64,000 nucleotides of DNA, taken from contig NZ_CP014327.1 of NCBI RefSeq assembly GCF_000812665.2, positions 2,819,501-2,883,500 on the forward strand, given 5' to 3'. Positions 45,776 to 54,476 of this stretch are shown here, in pieces (the stretch's first letter is position 1; each line of letters begins with the position of its first letter). Below the pieces are notes generated by a model. The model was not told where the DNA came from. It ran no database searches and saw nothing but the letters and a program-made list of their open reading frames with translations. The stretch is from Falsihalocynthiibacter arcticus. GTDB lineage: Bacteria; Pseudomonadota; Alphaproteobacteria; Rhodobacterales; Rhodobacteraceae. A program made the position numbers and the translations under genes.

Positions 45776-46090
45776 ATGCCCTCAGAGAACTTTATAAAAC
45801 TGCATGAAAAAGACAATGTGTTTGTCGCCCTGCGTGGGGTGGCAAAAGGCACGATTGTTCAGATCGGTGCCAACAGTTTCCCGACCGTCCAAGATGTCTC
45901 GCTGGCGCATAAAATTGCCGCGCGTGACATCACGTCAGGAGAGGTGATTTACAAATATGGCATGCCCATCGGAACAGCGACACAGGATATCCCTGCGGGT
46001 AACAATGTGCATGTGCACAACGTCAAAAGCAATTATACCGCAACCGTTTATCGCGCTGAAGAAAGTGGCGTGAGCGAGGACAGCATATGA
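45776..46090 (+). CDS. UxaA-type dehydratase, N-terminal SAF-domain subunit
   Basis: The 104-residue protein is a stand-alone SAF domain as at the start of altronate/galactarate dehydratases (NVFVALRGVAKGTIVQIG; SLAHKIAARDITSGEVIYKYG; GNNVHVHNVKSNY). It overlaps the large-subunit gene by 4 bp (ATGA). The two together correspond to one UxaA chain split in two, known in many bacteria. Confidence 0.87.
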   Translation: MPSENFIKLHEKDNVFVALRGVAKGTIVQIGANSFPTVQDVSLAHKIAARDITSGEVIYKYGMPIGTATQDIPAGNNVHVHNVKSNYTATVYRAEESGVSEDSI

Positions 46091-47295
46091 CACAGACCTT
46101 TCAAGGCTACGCGCGTCAAGATGGGCGCAAGGGCATTCGCAATGTCGTCGCCGTTGTTTATTTAGTGGAATGCGCGCATTTCGTGAGCCGCAAAATCACG
46201 GAGAAATTTGGCGAAAACGAGGTCCATCTGATCGGGTTTCCGGGTTGTTTTCCAAACGCTTATGCCCAAAATATGATGGAGAAACTCTGTACGCACCAAA
46301 ACGTTGGCGCGGTGCTTTTGGTGTCTTTGGGGTGTGAGAGTTTCAACCGTGCCAAGCTTGAAAACGTCATTCGCGAGTCCGGGCGCCCCGTCGAAACACT
46401 GGTGATCCAGAAATCGGGCGGCACAGCAACGACGATCCAAGCGGGACGGGCATGGATTGAAAAAACACTCGTCGAAATAGCCGATGTTCCCCGTATAGAA
46501 ATGCGCGTGAGCGATCTGATTGTTGGCACGATTTGTGGTGGCTCCGATGGGACCAGCGGGATTTCTGGCAACCCTGCTGCGGGCCGCGCTTTTGACAAAT
46601 TGGTCGCTCAAGGGGCTGCTTGTATCTTTGAAGAAACCGGCGAATTGATCGGCTGCGAAGACATTATGGCTGCGCGCGCCGCGACCCCTGAATTGGCCCA
46701 AGAACTGCGCAACGCCGTCACCAAAGCAGAAGCCTATTACGACACACTTGGTTTTGGCAGCTTCGCCTCTGGAAATGCCACAGGGGGCCTCACAACGATT
46801 GAGGAAAAATCCCTCGGAGCTTATGTGAAATCCGGCAGTTCGCAAATTTCTGGCCTGATTAAGCCGGGCGATATTCCCCCGACGGGCGGCCTTTATTTGA
46901 TGGACGTCGTTCCAGACGGTGACGTACGGTTTGGCTTCCCAAACATCGCGGATAACGCCGAAATCACCGAAATGATCGCCTCTGGCGCGCATATGACTCT
47001 GTTTGTTACGGGGCGCGGTTCTGTTGTTGGGTCCGCCCTTGCGCCGGTGATTAAAATTTGCGCAAATCCAGATACTTATCGGGCCTTGAAGGATGACATG
47101 GACGTCAATGCGGGCGCGATTATTGAGGGGGAAAAGACCCTCGAAGAAGTCGGACAAGAGATATTTGACACTATCATCGCAACAGCAGATGGTGCAAAAA
47201 CCAAATCTGAAGAATTAGGACATCAGGAATTTATCCTGACCTACAAATCATTTGAACCCATCGGGCCTGCGTGTTTGCCGGCTCCGGCGCGCTAA
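46087..47295 (+). CDS. UxaA-type sugar-acid dehydratase, large subunit
   Basis: The 402-residue protein has the catalytic UxaA domain with Cys residues likely to hold iron (VGTICGGSDGTSGISGNPA; VSLGCESFNRAKLE; FIFEETGEL-like IFEETGELIGCED; YLMDVVPDGDVRFGF). It dehydrates an aldonate or aldarate to a 2-keto-3-deoxy acid. Since an enolase-type dehydratase is coded upstream, the cluster may handle two acids or two epimers. Confidence 0.86.
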   Translation: MTQTFQGYARQDGRKGIRNVVAVVYLVECAHFVSRKITEKFGENEVHLIGFPGCFPNAYAQNMMEKLCTHQNVGAVLLVSLGCESFNRAKLENVIRESGRPVETLVIQKSGGTATTIQAGRAWIEKTLVEIADVPRIEMRVSDLIVGTICGGSDGTSGISGNPAAGRAFDKLVAQGAACIFEETGELIGCEDIMAARAATPELAQELRNAVTKAEAYYDTLGFGSFASGNATGGLTTIEEKSLGAYVKSGSSQISGLIKPGDIPPTGGLYLMDVVPDGDVRFGFPNIADNAEITEMIASGAHMTLFVTGRGSVVGSALAPVIKICANPDTYRALKDDMDVNAGAIIEGEKTLEEVGQEIFDTIIATADGAKTKSEELGHQEFILTYKSFEPIGPACLPAPAR

Positions 47296-47310
47296 TTCAA
47301 GGAGATATTC

Positions 47311-48039
47311 GTGCAAAGACTAAAGGGAAAAACTGTTCTGGCCTCAGCGGCGGGACAGGGAATTGGTGCGGCAACCGTTCGACGCATGGTACAAGAGGGC
47401 GCACGCGTGATTGCAACGGATCGCGACATCACCCCATTGGAAGGCGTCGAAGGCCTTGAAGTACACCAATTGGATGTGACTGACAGTGCTGCAATCACAG
47501 CTCTGGTTGCGAAAATTGGCCATGTTGATGTATTGTTTAACTGCGCGGGGGTTGTCCATGCGGGCACCATTCTTGATGCCACCCCAGAAGACCTCGACTT
47601 TGCGTTTCTGCTCAATGTTCGGGCGATGTTTGACACAATTCGCGCCGTGTTACCTTCGATGATCGAGCGCGGAAATGGCTCCATTATCAACGTGGCATCG
47701 GTGGCTAGCTCCATCACGGGCGTGCCAAATCGCTTTGTTTATGGCACCACAAAAGCTGCCGTCATTGGTCTCACGAAATCGGTCGCGGCCGACTATGTGG
47801 CACAGGGTGTGCGTTGTAACGCAATTTGCCCCGGAACCGTGGACAGCCCGTCGCTTCAGCAACGTTTGCGCGACACAGGGGATTACGACAAAGCCCGTGG
47901 CGAATTTGAAGCGCGCCAGCCAATGGGACGTCTCGGAACGTCCGAAGAAATCGCCGCTCTTGCTTGCTATCTTGCAGCGGACGAAAGCGGATTCACAACG
48001 GGCCAAGCCCATGCAATTGACGGTGGATGGTCCACTTAA
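47311..48039 (+). CDS. SDR-family oxidoreductase (2-keto-3-deoxy-L-fuconate dehydrogenase-like)
   Basis: The 242-residue short-chain dehydrogenase has a nucleotide-binding motif in variant form (ASAAGQGIGAATVR), DVLFNCAGVV, the catalytic Ser region INVASVASSITG and YGTTKAAV (YxxxK). In the L-fucose/L-rhamnose route it would oxidise the 2-keto-3-deoxy acid to a 2,4-diketo acid. The start is GTG 47311 with AAGGAG at good distance. Confidence 0.86.
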   Translation: MQRLKGKTVLASAAGQGIGAATVRRMVQEGARVIATDRDITPLEGVEGLEVHQLDVTDSAAITALVAKIGHVDVLFNCAGVVHAGTILDATPEDLDFAFLLNVRAMFDTIRAVLPSMIERGNGSIINVASVASSITGVPNRFVYGTTKAAVIGLTKSVAADYVAQGVRCNAICPGTVDSPSLQQRLRDTGDYDKARGEFEARQPMGRLGTSEEIAALACYLAADESGFTTGQAHAIDGGWST

Positions 48040-48053
48040 CCTACGGAGTTAAC

Positions 48054-48893
48054 ATGAAATTTCTAAGATATGGGCCACGTGGGTCCGAAAAACCGGGTGT
48101 TTTGGATGCAGCTGGAAATATTCGCGATCTCAGCGGATTTGTGGGTGATATTGCGGGCGAAGTTCTTACAAACTTGGCGCGGTTTGCGGATTTGGATGTG
48201 GAAAGCCTTCCCTTGGTCGAGGGCAACCCGCGTTTGGGTGCCTGCGTTTCTGGCACGGGTAAATTCATGTGCATCGGCCTTAATTATGCCGATCACGCTG
48301 CAGAAAGCGGCTTGGCCGTGCCCAGCGAACCCGTGCTGTTTATGAAAGCAACCAGCGCGATCTGCGGGCCGAATGATCCCATTTTGATCCCGCGCGGCAG
48401 TGAGAAAACCGACTGGGAAGTTGAGTTGGGTGTCGTGATTGGCAAGGCCGCGAAATACGTGAATGAGGCCAACGCTTTGGACCATGTCGCGGGCTATTGC
48501 GTCATCAATGACGTGTCCGAACGTGCGTATCAAATCGAACGTGAAGGCCAATGGACCAAAGGGAAATCCTGCGACAACTTCGGTCAAACTGGACCCTATT
48601 TGGTGACGCCTGATGAAGTTGGCGATCCGCAAAATCTGTCGATGTGGCTTGAAGTGAATGGCGAGCGCGTACAGAATGGGTCAACTAAAACAATGGTTTA
48701 CGGTGTTGCACACCTCGTGAGCTATTTGAGTCAGTTCATGACGCTTCATCCCGGTGATATCATTTCCACAGGGACACCTCCGGGTGTTGGGTTAGGCTTT
48801 AAGCCGCCACGTTTTCTAAAAGCTGGTGACAAAGTTGAACTGGGTATCGAAAAGCTCGGCCAACAGGCGCAGGTTTGTGTCGCAGACGCCTAA
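48054..48893 (+). CDS. Fumarylacetoacetate hydrolase-family protein (2,4-diketo-3-deoxy acid hydrolase-like)
   Basis: The 279-residue protein has FAH-family signatures: CIGLNYADHAAESG, the metal-binding Glu residues in DWEVELGVVIGK, VINDVSERAYQ and IISTGTPPGVG. The best role is cleavage of the 2,4-diketo-3-deoxy acid to pyruvate and lactate, the last step of the pathway. ATG 48054 is chosen (CGGAG upstream); the frame extends back into the SDR gene only as overlap. It ends the rightward operon at a terminator. Confidence 0.88.
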   Translation: MKFLRYGPRGSEKPGVLDAAGNIRDLSGFVGDIAGEVLTNLARFADLDVESLPLVEGNPRLGACVSGTGKFMCIGLNYADHAAESGLAVPSEPVLFMKATSAICGPNDPILIPRGSEKTDWEVELGVVIGKAAKYVNEANALDHVAGYCVINDVSERAYQIEREGQWTKGKSCDNFGQTGPYLVTPDEVGDPQNLSMWLEVNGERVQNGSTKTMVYGVAHLVSYLSQFMTLHPGDIISTGTPPGVGLGFKPPRFLKAGDKVELGIEKLGQQAQVCVADA

Positions 48894-48910
48894 AGCGATT
48901 AAATAATTGG

Positions 48911-48940
48911 AAAAGCCGCGCCATAATCGGTGCGGCTTTT
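48911..48940. terminator. Bidirectional terminator, FAH / CoA-transferase 2
   Basis: AAAAGCCGCGCC (48911-48922) and GGTGCGGCTTTT (48929-48940) form a 12-bp stem with one G-U pair and a 6-nt loop, with A and T tracts at the ends. It lies between two convergent genes. Confidence 0.8.
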
Positions 48941-48953
48941 TCCGTTTTGCGGG

Positions 48954-50087
48954 CTAGTCCGTAAAATATTCGGCGTTATCCGCGCCAAGGGCCGGCGCGC
49001 CTTTTGTTGAGGTTAAAACCTCCCCATCGATGCGGATAGGGCATCGTGTGGTTTGCATTTGAGTGCCGCCATGCGACGTGACGGATTGAAGTGCGTCGAG
49101 CGATTTAAACCCTTCCTCCTCCATCATTCGGGGCCAATCAAGGACTTCGGCACACCAAATATCGGCGGGTTCGAGCACGTCGAGCAATTCACGGGCGGAT
49201 TTTGGCAACAAGAAATCCCGCAGGACGGCTTTGATTTCATCACGTTTTGTGAACGCGATTAAAGGGTCGCCAAAAGCGGCGAGGGTAGGGCTGTTCAAAA
49301 GGTCGGCGAGCTTGGAAATCGGAGCCATCGCAATCGCAATATGGCCGTCACGCACTTTGTAAATTCCGTAGGGTGCTGTCGAATTTACGCCTGCATTCGC
49401 TACGGCGCAGCGCTCTGGCTGGGTCGGGGCGCCCGCGAGGTAGGAGGTTATCATCTCAAATTGCATGTCCAGAGAACTGCTCATCAAATCAACCTCAACA
49501 AGCGCGCCCTGGCCCGTTAACGAGCGGCGCAAAAGGGCTGCCATAATGCCTTGGCTCAGATGGTTGCCGCAGGTAATATCAAGCACCGCAAAGGCAACAG
49601 GAACGGGCCCTTGATCACTGTCCCCTGAGAGCCACGGCATTCCGGTTAAGGATTGTACAAGGAGGTCTTGGCCCGGCTTTTTCACCCACGGCCCTTTGCT
49701 GCCATATCCCGTGACCGAGGCATATATGATGCGCGGGTTAAGAGCCTTAACTGTTTGAAAATCCAGACCTATTTTTTCCATCACCCCTGGGCGGAAATTG
49801 TGGATCATGACGTCGGCGGTTGCGATAAGCTTTTTCACGCGCTGCAAATCAACGGGGTCTTTTAAGTCCGCCGAAACGCCAGATTTGTTGCGATTGATGG
49901 TGTGAAAAAGCAAGCTGTCGCCATCCAGCATTTGATCCGCCACAACAAGACCGCGGCATAAATCGCCGCCATTTGGGCGTTCAACCTTGATGACTTCGGC
50001 CCCCAAATCGGCGAGTCGCAAAGCGGCGGCGGGGCCCGCCAAAAACTGAGCGAAGTCTAATACCCGAAGGCCCTCTAGCGGTTTCAA
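48954..50087 (-). CDS. CaiB/BaiF family III CoA-transferase (copy 2)
   Basis: The 377-residue protein starts MKPLEGLRVLDFAQFLAGP and shares with copy 1 (34832-35962) the segments LRLADLGAEVIKVE, MIHNFRPGVMEKIGL and the catalytic-Asp stretch KKPGQDLLVQS. It is divergent from two MaoC genes, which suggests a route in which an acid is CoA-activated and then hydrated or dehydrated. The substrate is unknown. Confidence 0.87.
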   Translation of the reverse strand: MKPLEGLRVLDFAQFLAGPAAALRLADLGAEVIKVERPNGGDLCRGLVVADQMLDGDSLLFHTINRNKSGVSADLKDPVDLQRVKKLIATADVMIHNFRPGVMEKIGLDFQTVKALNPRIIYASVTGYGSKGPWVKKPGQDLLVQSLTGMPWLSGDSDQGPVPVAFAVLDITCGNHLSQGIMAALLRRSLTGQGALVEVDLMSSSLDMQFEMITSYLAGAPTQPERCAVANAGVNSTAPYGIYKVRDGHIAIAMAPISKLADLLNSPTLAAFGDPLIAFTKRDEIKAVLRDFLLPKSARELLDVLEPADIWCAEVLDWPRMMEEEGFKSLDALQSVTSHGGTQMQTTRCPIRIDGEVLTSTKGAPALGADNAEYFTD

Positions 50088-50109
50088 ATGATGTCCTCCA
50101 AATTCGATG

Positions 50110-50203
50110 TTTTCTATATGAAAATTAGTTTTATATTATAAACCCGTCAAGGAGTGAACTGTATGTCCAGTTTTATGTTGAGTTGCGTGCTTTTATATGT
50201 AAA
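50110..50203. promoter_or_regulatory. Divergent promoter with IclR-like motif copies
   Basis: TTTTC-TATAT-GAAAA (50110-50124) is an inverted repeat, and TTTATATGTAAA (50192-50203) is identical to the 12-mer at 38942-38953. Both lie between CoA-transferase 2 and the first MaoC gene. The shared motif suggests control by one regulator, most simply the cluster's IclR protein. Confidence 0.5.
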
Positions 50204-50245
50204 CTTTGATTGCATATATAAAACAATAAAATTGTGAGCTACCTA

Positions 50246-50689
50246 ATGGAAATCGAACAATACTTCGAAGATTACGCCCTTGGCGACACGCGCAAGACCA
50301 ACGGCCGGACCATAACGGAAACTGATTTTGTGGTGCACGCGGGGCATACAGGTGATTTTTTTCCCCATCATATGGACACAGAGTTTTGCAAAACACTCCC
50401 TTTTGGGCAACGTATTGCCCACGGCACAATGACCTTTGCCATTGGCGTGGGGCTTGCCGCGACCCAAATTAATCCGCGTGCGTTTACATATGGTTACGAG
50501 CGGCTACGCTTTCCAAAACCGGTCTTTATTGGTGATACGATCCATACCGTCGTGACGATTGGCACCATGAAACTCGATCCCAAGCGTGACGGATTTGGGC
50601 AGGTCGTTGAAAAAACCGAAACGTTCAATCAGCGCGGAGAAACCGTGATGTATTGCGAACATATTTTACTGGTTGAGTTGCGCAAATAA
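50246..50689 (+). CDS. MaoC-like dehydratase (copy 1)
   Basis: The 147-residue hot-dog-fold protein ([20 protein letters not shown]) has [19 protein letters not shown], with the His of the hydratase motif, and [14 protein letters not shown]. MaoC enzymes hydrate enoyl-CoA or related thioesters. ATG 50246 is used; GTG 50234 is possible, and neither has a clear ribosome site. It is followed at once by a second, related MaoC gene. Confidence 0.85.
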   Translation: MEIEQYFEDYALGDTRKTNGRTITETDFVVHAGHTGDFFPHHMDTEFCKTLPFGQRIAHGTMTFAIGVGLAATQINPRAFTYGYERLRFPKPVFIGDTIHTVVTIGTMKLDPKRDGFGQVVEKTETFNQRGETVMYCEHILLVELRK

Positions 50690-50721
50690 CCGCAATCCCC
50701 CTTCCTATAATGAGGTACGAC

Positions 50722-51291
50722 ATGGCAGAAATTGGTGTTCACGCGCGCGGCCTTCCGGGATTGCCCGAGGATCACGCAGAAATTCCCGTTTGGAACGCGG
50801 AAAACTGGTTTTATGAAGACTTCACGCCAGGGGATAAAATCCGCTCGATACGGCGAACGATTTCCGAAGGGGAATCCATGCTTTTCAACAGTCTAGTGAT
50901 GGACCATCATCCCTATGTCTCCGACCAAGAATTTGCCGCGCAAGAAGGTGTATTTGGCAAGCGTTTGGTGGCTGGTGCGATGGTGTTTTCCTATGGCCTC
51001 GGGCTGGCGGCGACCAATTGTTTGAACTCCTTTTCCTATGGATATGATCGCCTACGCTTTATCAAACCCGTCTTCATTGGCGATACGATTTATACAATCC
51101 GCGAGAACCTGAGCAAGGTTGTGCACTCCGATGAAATGGGAAAAGTGCGCGTCAGTTATTCCGTCTATAAAGGAGAGGGAGAGCTGGTTTTATACTGCGA
51201 GCACCTCATGACCGCGCTTTACAGCGACCCAGAGCCCTTCGCGGAGGAGGCGCAGGCCATCGCTTTGGCAAAGGCGAAAAAGTCAGCTTGA
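50722..51291 (+). CDS. MaoC-like dehydratase (copy 2)
   Basis: The 189-residue protein has the same fold ([69 protein letters not shown]). It resembles copy 1 in the second half ([14 protein letters not shown]), so the two may form a heterodimer, with only one carrying a full active site. GAGGT lies 6 nt before ATG 50722; ATG 50710 is an alternative. Confidence 0.84.
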   Translation: MAEIGVHARGLPGLPEDHAEIPVWNAENWFYEDFTPGDKIRSIRRTISEGESMLFNSLVMDHHPYVSDQEFAAQEGVFGKRLVAGAMVFSYGLGLAATNCLNSFSYGYDRLRFIKPVFIGDTIYTIRENLSKVVHSDEMGKVRVSYSVYKGEGELVLYCEHLMTALYSDPEPFAEEAQAIALAKAKKSA

Positions 51292-51442
51292 AAGTTTACG
51301 GGAGCGTCTAATCCTTTTGATGCTCGCTCGTTTAACTAATTGACGAGAAATGACGCGATAACGCCCTAGATTGACCGTTGCCGCCTTGAGTCTGGCCGCG
51401 GGGTTGATACATTCGCGCGGAATTATTCATAAAGGACTGACC

Positions 51443-52267
51443 ATGCTGAAAGCCGAAACTCGTTACGCTATCGACCCAGAACACGCCAAAACGCTCGGCA
51501 CCGAAGACTTGCGCAAGAATTTCCACGTTGGGGGGCTTTTCGCAGACGATGAAATCAAGCTCGTTTACAGCCATTATGACCGTCTTATTCTAGGGAGTGC
51601 GGTTCCAACCAAGGGGGCGTTGACACTTGAGGCGCTCGCCGAAACGGGAACGGACACGTTCCTTGAGCGGCGCGAAATGGGCGTGTTGAACATTGGCGAA
51701 ACAGGCACGATCACAGTGGACGGCGAGACCTTTGAGATTGCCAAGGGCGAAGTGCTCTATGTCGGCATGGGCAGTGGCGCGGTTGAGTTTTCAGGGGCAG
51801 GACGGTTTTATATTCTCTCGGCTCCCGCCCACCATAAATACCCCACAACCTTGATCCGTGAAGCCGATGCAAAACGGGTGGAACTTGGGTCGCCGGAAAC
51901 CGCAAACGAGCGCGTGATTATTCAACTTCTTCATCCCGATGTGTGTAAAAGCTGCCAACTCGTGATGGGGTATACGCAATTCAAACCGGGGTCGGTTTGG
52001 AACACCATGCCGTGCCACGTGCACGACCGACGAATGGAAGCGTATCTTTATTTTGACGTAAAAGACGACAATCGTGTTTTCCACTTTATGGGCGAACCTG
52101 CGCACACGCGTCACATGGTTGTGGCCAATGAGGAAGCCATCATTTCCCCGCCGTGGTCCATCCACTCAGGTGCGGGCACAGGGGCCTATACGTTCTGTTG
52201 GGCGATGGCGGGTGACAACGTAGACTTCACCGATATGGACATGGTTCCGATGGCTGAACTGCGCTAG
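51443..52267 (+). CDS. kduI: 5-dehydro-4-deoxy-D-glucuronate isomerase
   Basis: The 274-residue protein is full length for KduI, a zinc cupin that isomerises 4-deoxy-5-ketouronates from pectin or other uronate-containing polymers. Metal ligands are seen in NTMPCHVHDRRMEAYLYF (two His and a Glu) and PPWSIHSGAG. Start ATG 51443 has AAAGGA upstream. Its presence beside the UxaA-type dehydratase suggests that the cluster also takes in uronate-derived compounds. Confidence 0.9.
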   Translation: MLKAETRYAIDPEHAKTLGTEDLRKNFHVGGLFADDEIKLVYSHYDRLILGSAVPTKGALTLEALAETGTDTFLERREMGVLNIGETGTITVDGETFEIAKGEVLYVGMGSGAVEFSGAGRFYILSAPAHHKYPTTLIREADAKRVELGSPETANERVIIQLLHPDVCKSCQLVMGYTQFKPGSVWNTMPCHVHDRRMEAYLYFDVKDDNRVFHFMGEPAHTRHMVVANEEAIISPPWSIHSGAGTGAYTFCWAMAGDNVDFTDMDMVPMAELR

Positions 52268-52291
52268 GCGACACGTTTCTGCATGAAATTG

Positions 52292-52328
52292 GCCCTGACC
52301 CTAGCTCCCTAGGGGCGCTGGTCAGGGC
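52292..52328. terminator. Terminator between convergent kduI and DUF1513 genes
   Basis: GCCCTGACC (52292-52300) pairs perfectly with GGTCAGGGC (52320-52328). Within the loop CCTAG/CTAGG can pair further. It lies 25 bp after kduI. Confidence 0.65.
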
Positions 52329-52384
52329 GCTTGATTTCTCGCCTTACAAACAACTGCGTAAACCTACCTTTGTGGCGGAAATTC

Positions 52385-53460
52385 CTAAATTCGCACCAAG
52401 TGGTTGTCCCACGCACAGGGGTGATCTCCGAGGAAAACGGGTTTGGCGTCGTCGAAGGTTCCCACTTTTCCCGTGCCCGAGGAGAACATAAATTTCGCCC
52501 CGCCTGCGCTAACGCCACAGACATCTGGCAGCGCATAGGTGGCGGAAAACGTGTCATTCGCAAGGTCGAAAATCTGGACCACGCCCCCGATGGGCGAGGT
52601 CGCCGCCAGTTGCGACGCGTCCTGTGCAATGGCGACGCTCCCCACATAGCCGCGCAACTCACGGTGTTGCGTCATGGGGGCTTGCAACAGGCGAATATCC
52701 TCGCCGCGCGTATGCAGGCCAAGCAAGGCGGGGTGCTGCTCGGCTTCGCCCTGCCACTGCATGGCAAAGGCCACCAACCCATCAGGGCCGACCGCCAAAT
52801 GCCGGATTGAATTTCGCGAAAGTTCCGAAGGAAGCTCGATCTGGTCCCTTTGTGTTCCGTCCGGCGCCACATAATTCAGGTTGGGCCGCATCGTTGTCAG
52901 GTTCAATTTGGTGCGTCCCATATCGGGGTGCGTTTCAATGCCCCCATTGGCAATCACAAGGGTTTCGCCATCGGGCATCAGCTTCATATCATGGGGGCCA
53001 ACCCCGCCAGACGCGAACTCACCTAGGCGCACATAGCGGTGCTGGGCATCCCAAACGCCGATGACGCCGAGGCCTGCTTCATAGTCGTTTTCGGTGGTGT
53101 AAAGGGTTGATCCGTCTGCGGAAAACGTTCCATGCCCATAGAAATGACGCCCCTCTGGTGCGTTGAAATTTGCGATCACTTGGCCCGTGATACAGTCGAG
53201 CACGAATGCAAACCGCCCCGGGCGGCGGGCAAATCCGACGGCCTCTGGGCGGGTTGGATGGGCGGCGGCGGCGTGGCCGCGCCCCGGAAGGGGAAGCTTA
53301 AAAAGGATATCCCCTGCGCCACTTAAACCAACCAGATGGTCGCCCGCGTTTGGAAAACGTGCGGCGGATAAATAGGTCGGAGATCCTGCATCTGCCCAAC
53401 TCGGACGGGGGCACAGGCCCGTCGCGATTAGGCCCCAAGAAACGCGCGTCGTGAGGCCAT
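52385..53460 (-). CDS. DUF1513 protein, Tat signal, frameshifted near the N-terminus
   Basis: The main frame (about 350 residues) is a DUF1513 beta-propeller-like protein: PTYLSAARFPNAGDHLVG, LFKLPLPGRGHAAAAHPTRP, FARRPGRFAFVLDCITG, HFYGHGTFSADG. ATG 53460 starts MASRRAFLGA and then hits a stop. One more base in the run CCCC (53433-53436 on the plus strand) gives MASRRAFLGGLIATGLCPR, a clean Tat signal joined to the main frame. So the protein is normally exported folded to the periplasm. It ends an imelysin/di-haem operon, where DUF1513 is a usual partner. Without repair only a fragment from GTG 53203 could be made. Confidence 0.82.
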
Positions 53461-53461
53461 G

Positions 53462-54475
53462 TTAGTCTCCATCCAATGAATTGAAGCCCGCAGCGACGCC
53501 CAGTTTTGGGCCGAGCTCCGTCGCCGAGATTTCGCGAATATGGTCGATACTTTGCTGAACTAACTCAAGGAGGAAGCGATCTTGGACATTGGTGACGGAG
53601 GCAAATCTGGGATCGTTGACCTTTGTAAGACGGGCTTGGCTTGTTTCAAACGCCTCGGTGAATTTTTGCTGTAGGGAGGGATTGCCCTCGGCCAAAATCG
53701 CCGCCAATTCCTGCAATGCGGTTAGCGAAACCTCAATATGGCGACGTGATCGCTCTGAGCGGCGGGCCTCGGCGCGGGCAGGTAGGGGGCGGTCAAATGT
53801 GCCTAAAGGGCGGCCCAAACGCGTGTCGGAGGTGAATTGCAAACCTGCATTGAAGGCTTTGAACAATTCCTGAACCGCCTCGTCCTCGTTGCGATAAACG
53901 CTTGTTTCGCTAGGGTTCAGCATCGTGTCGCTATAGGTTTCTTGCCAATCCGTCAGAATGGCGGTGGCGTTGTCGTGGATATTTGTGGTGATGGCTTGCA
54001 CCAATTCACACCGATATGTGTCGGTGCCCATTTCGCGCAGGTCCGCGTCATAGAGCAGGAATTCCAGTGCAAAAAAGCCTCGGCCCGCAATCGACACATG
54101 GGCAAATTCTTCGGGGTCTTGTACGGCGGGATCTTCGTTTTGGATTAGGCTTGCCAGCGTTTTTGGGGTGAAACCCTTGGTGTCTGGCCAAAACGCGAGC
54201 GCGAAAGCACGATCGCCGACTTCGGTGGGGCCAAAGCGCAAATGGCTCACACCAATCCACGCGTCAAAAGCCGTGTGAAACGCCGCCTGAAGGTCTTCGG
54301 ACTCCGCATTGCATTGGGTTTGGGAAGTCGTTTCTAGGGCTTGCGTTGTGGTGACGAGCTGCTCAAACCGTGGGAGAATGTGCTCGGACAGGGCCGTGCG
54401 CACGGTTTGCGAGGGGTCGGCCGCCGTGGCGGTTAACGGGCAAACGAGGGCAAGGAGGAAGATGAATTTGCGCAT
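53462..54475 (-). CDS. Imelysin-family (M75) periplasmic protein, copy 2
   Basis: The 337-residue protein has a signal peptide (MRKFIFLLALVCPLTATAAD) and the helical imelysin fold. The family GxHxxE motif is altered: the matching segment reads GRGFFALEFLLY, keeping Glu but with Phe in place of His. Imelysins are linked to iron uptake in the periplasm. The start is one base after the stop of the di-haem gene and the stop is one base before DUF1513, so they are translated together. Confidence 0.84.
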   Translation of the reverse strand: MRKFIFLLALVCPLTATAADPSQTVRTALSEHILPRFEQLVTTTQALETTSQTQCNAESEDLQAAFHTAFDAWIGVSHLRFGPTEVGDRAFALAFWPDTKGFTPKTLASLIQNEDPAVQDPEEFAHVSIAGRGFFALEFLLYDADLREMGTDTYRCELVQAITTNIHDNATAILTDWQETYSDTMLNPSETSVYRNEDEAVQELFKAFNAGLQFTSDTRLGRPLGTFDRPLPARAEARRSERSRRHIEVSLTALQELAAILAEGNPSLQQKFTEAFETSQARLTKVNDPRFASVTNVQDRFLLELVQQSIDHIREISATELGPKLGVAAGFNSLDGD

Positions 54476-54476
54476 A

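Noticed and set aside
46162-47157. 331-codon minus-strand frame opposite the UxaA gene
   Set aside because: Antisense shadow with low-complexity, Arg/His-rich composition and no motifs; the plus-strand gene is certain.
52309-52810. Plus-strand frames opposite the DUF1513 gene
   Set aside because: They are shadows of the DUF1513 frame and have no start-site or domain support.
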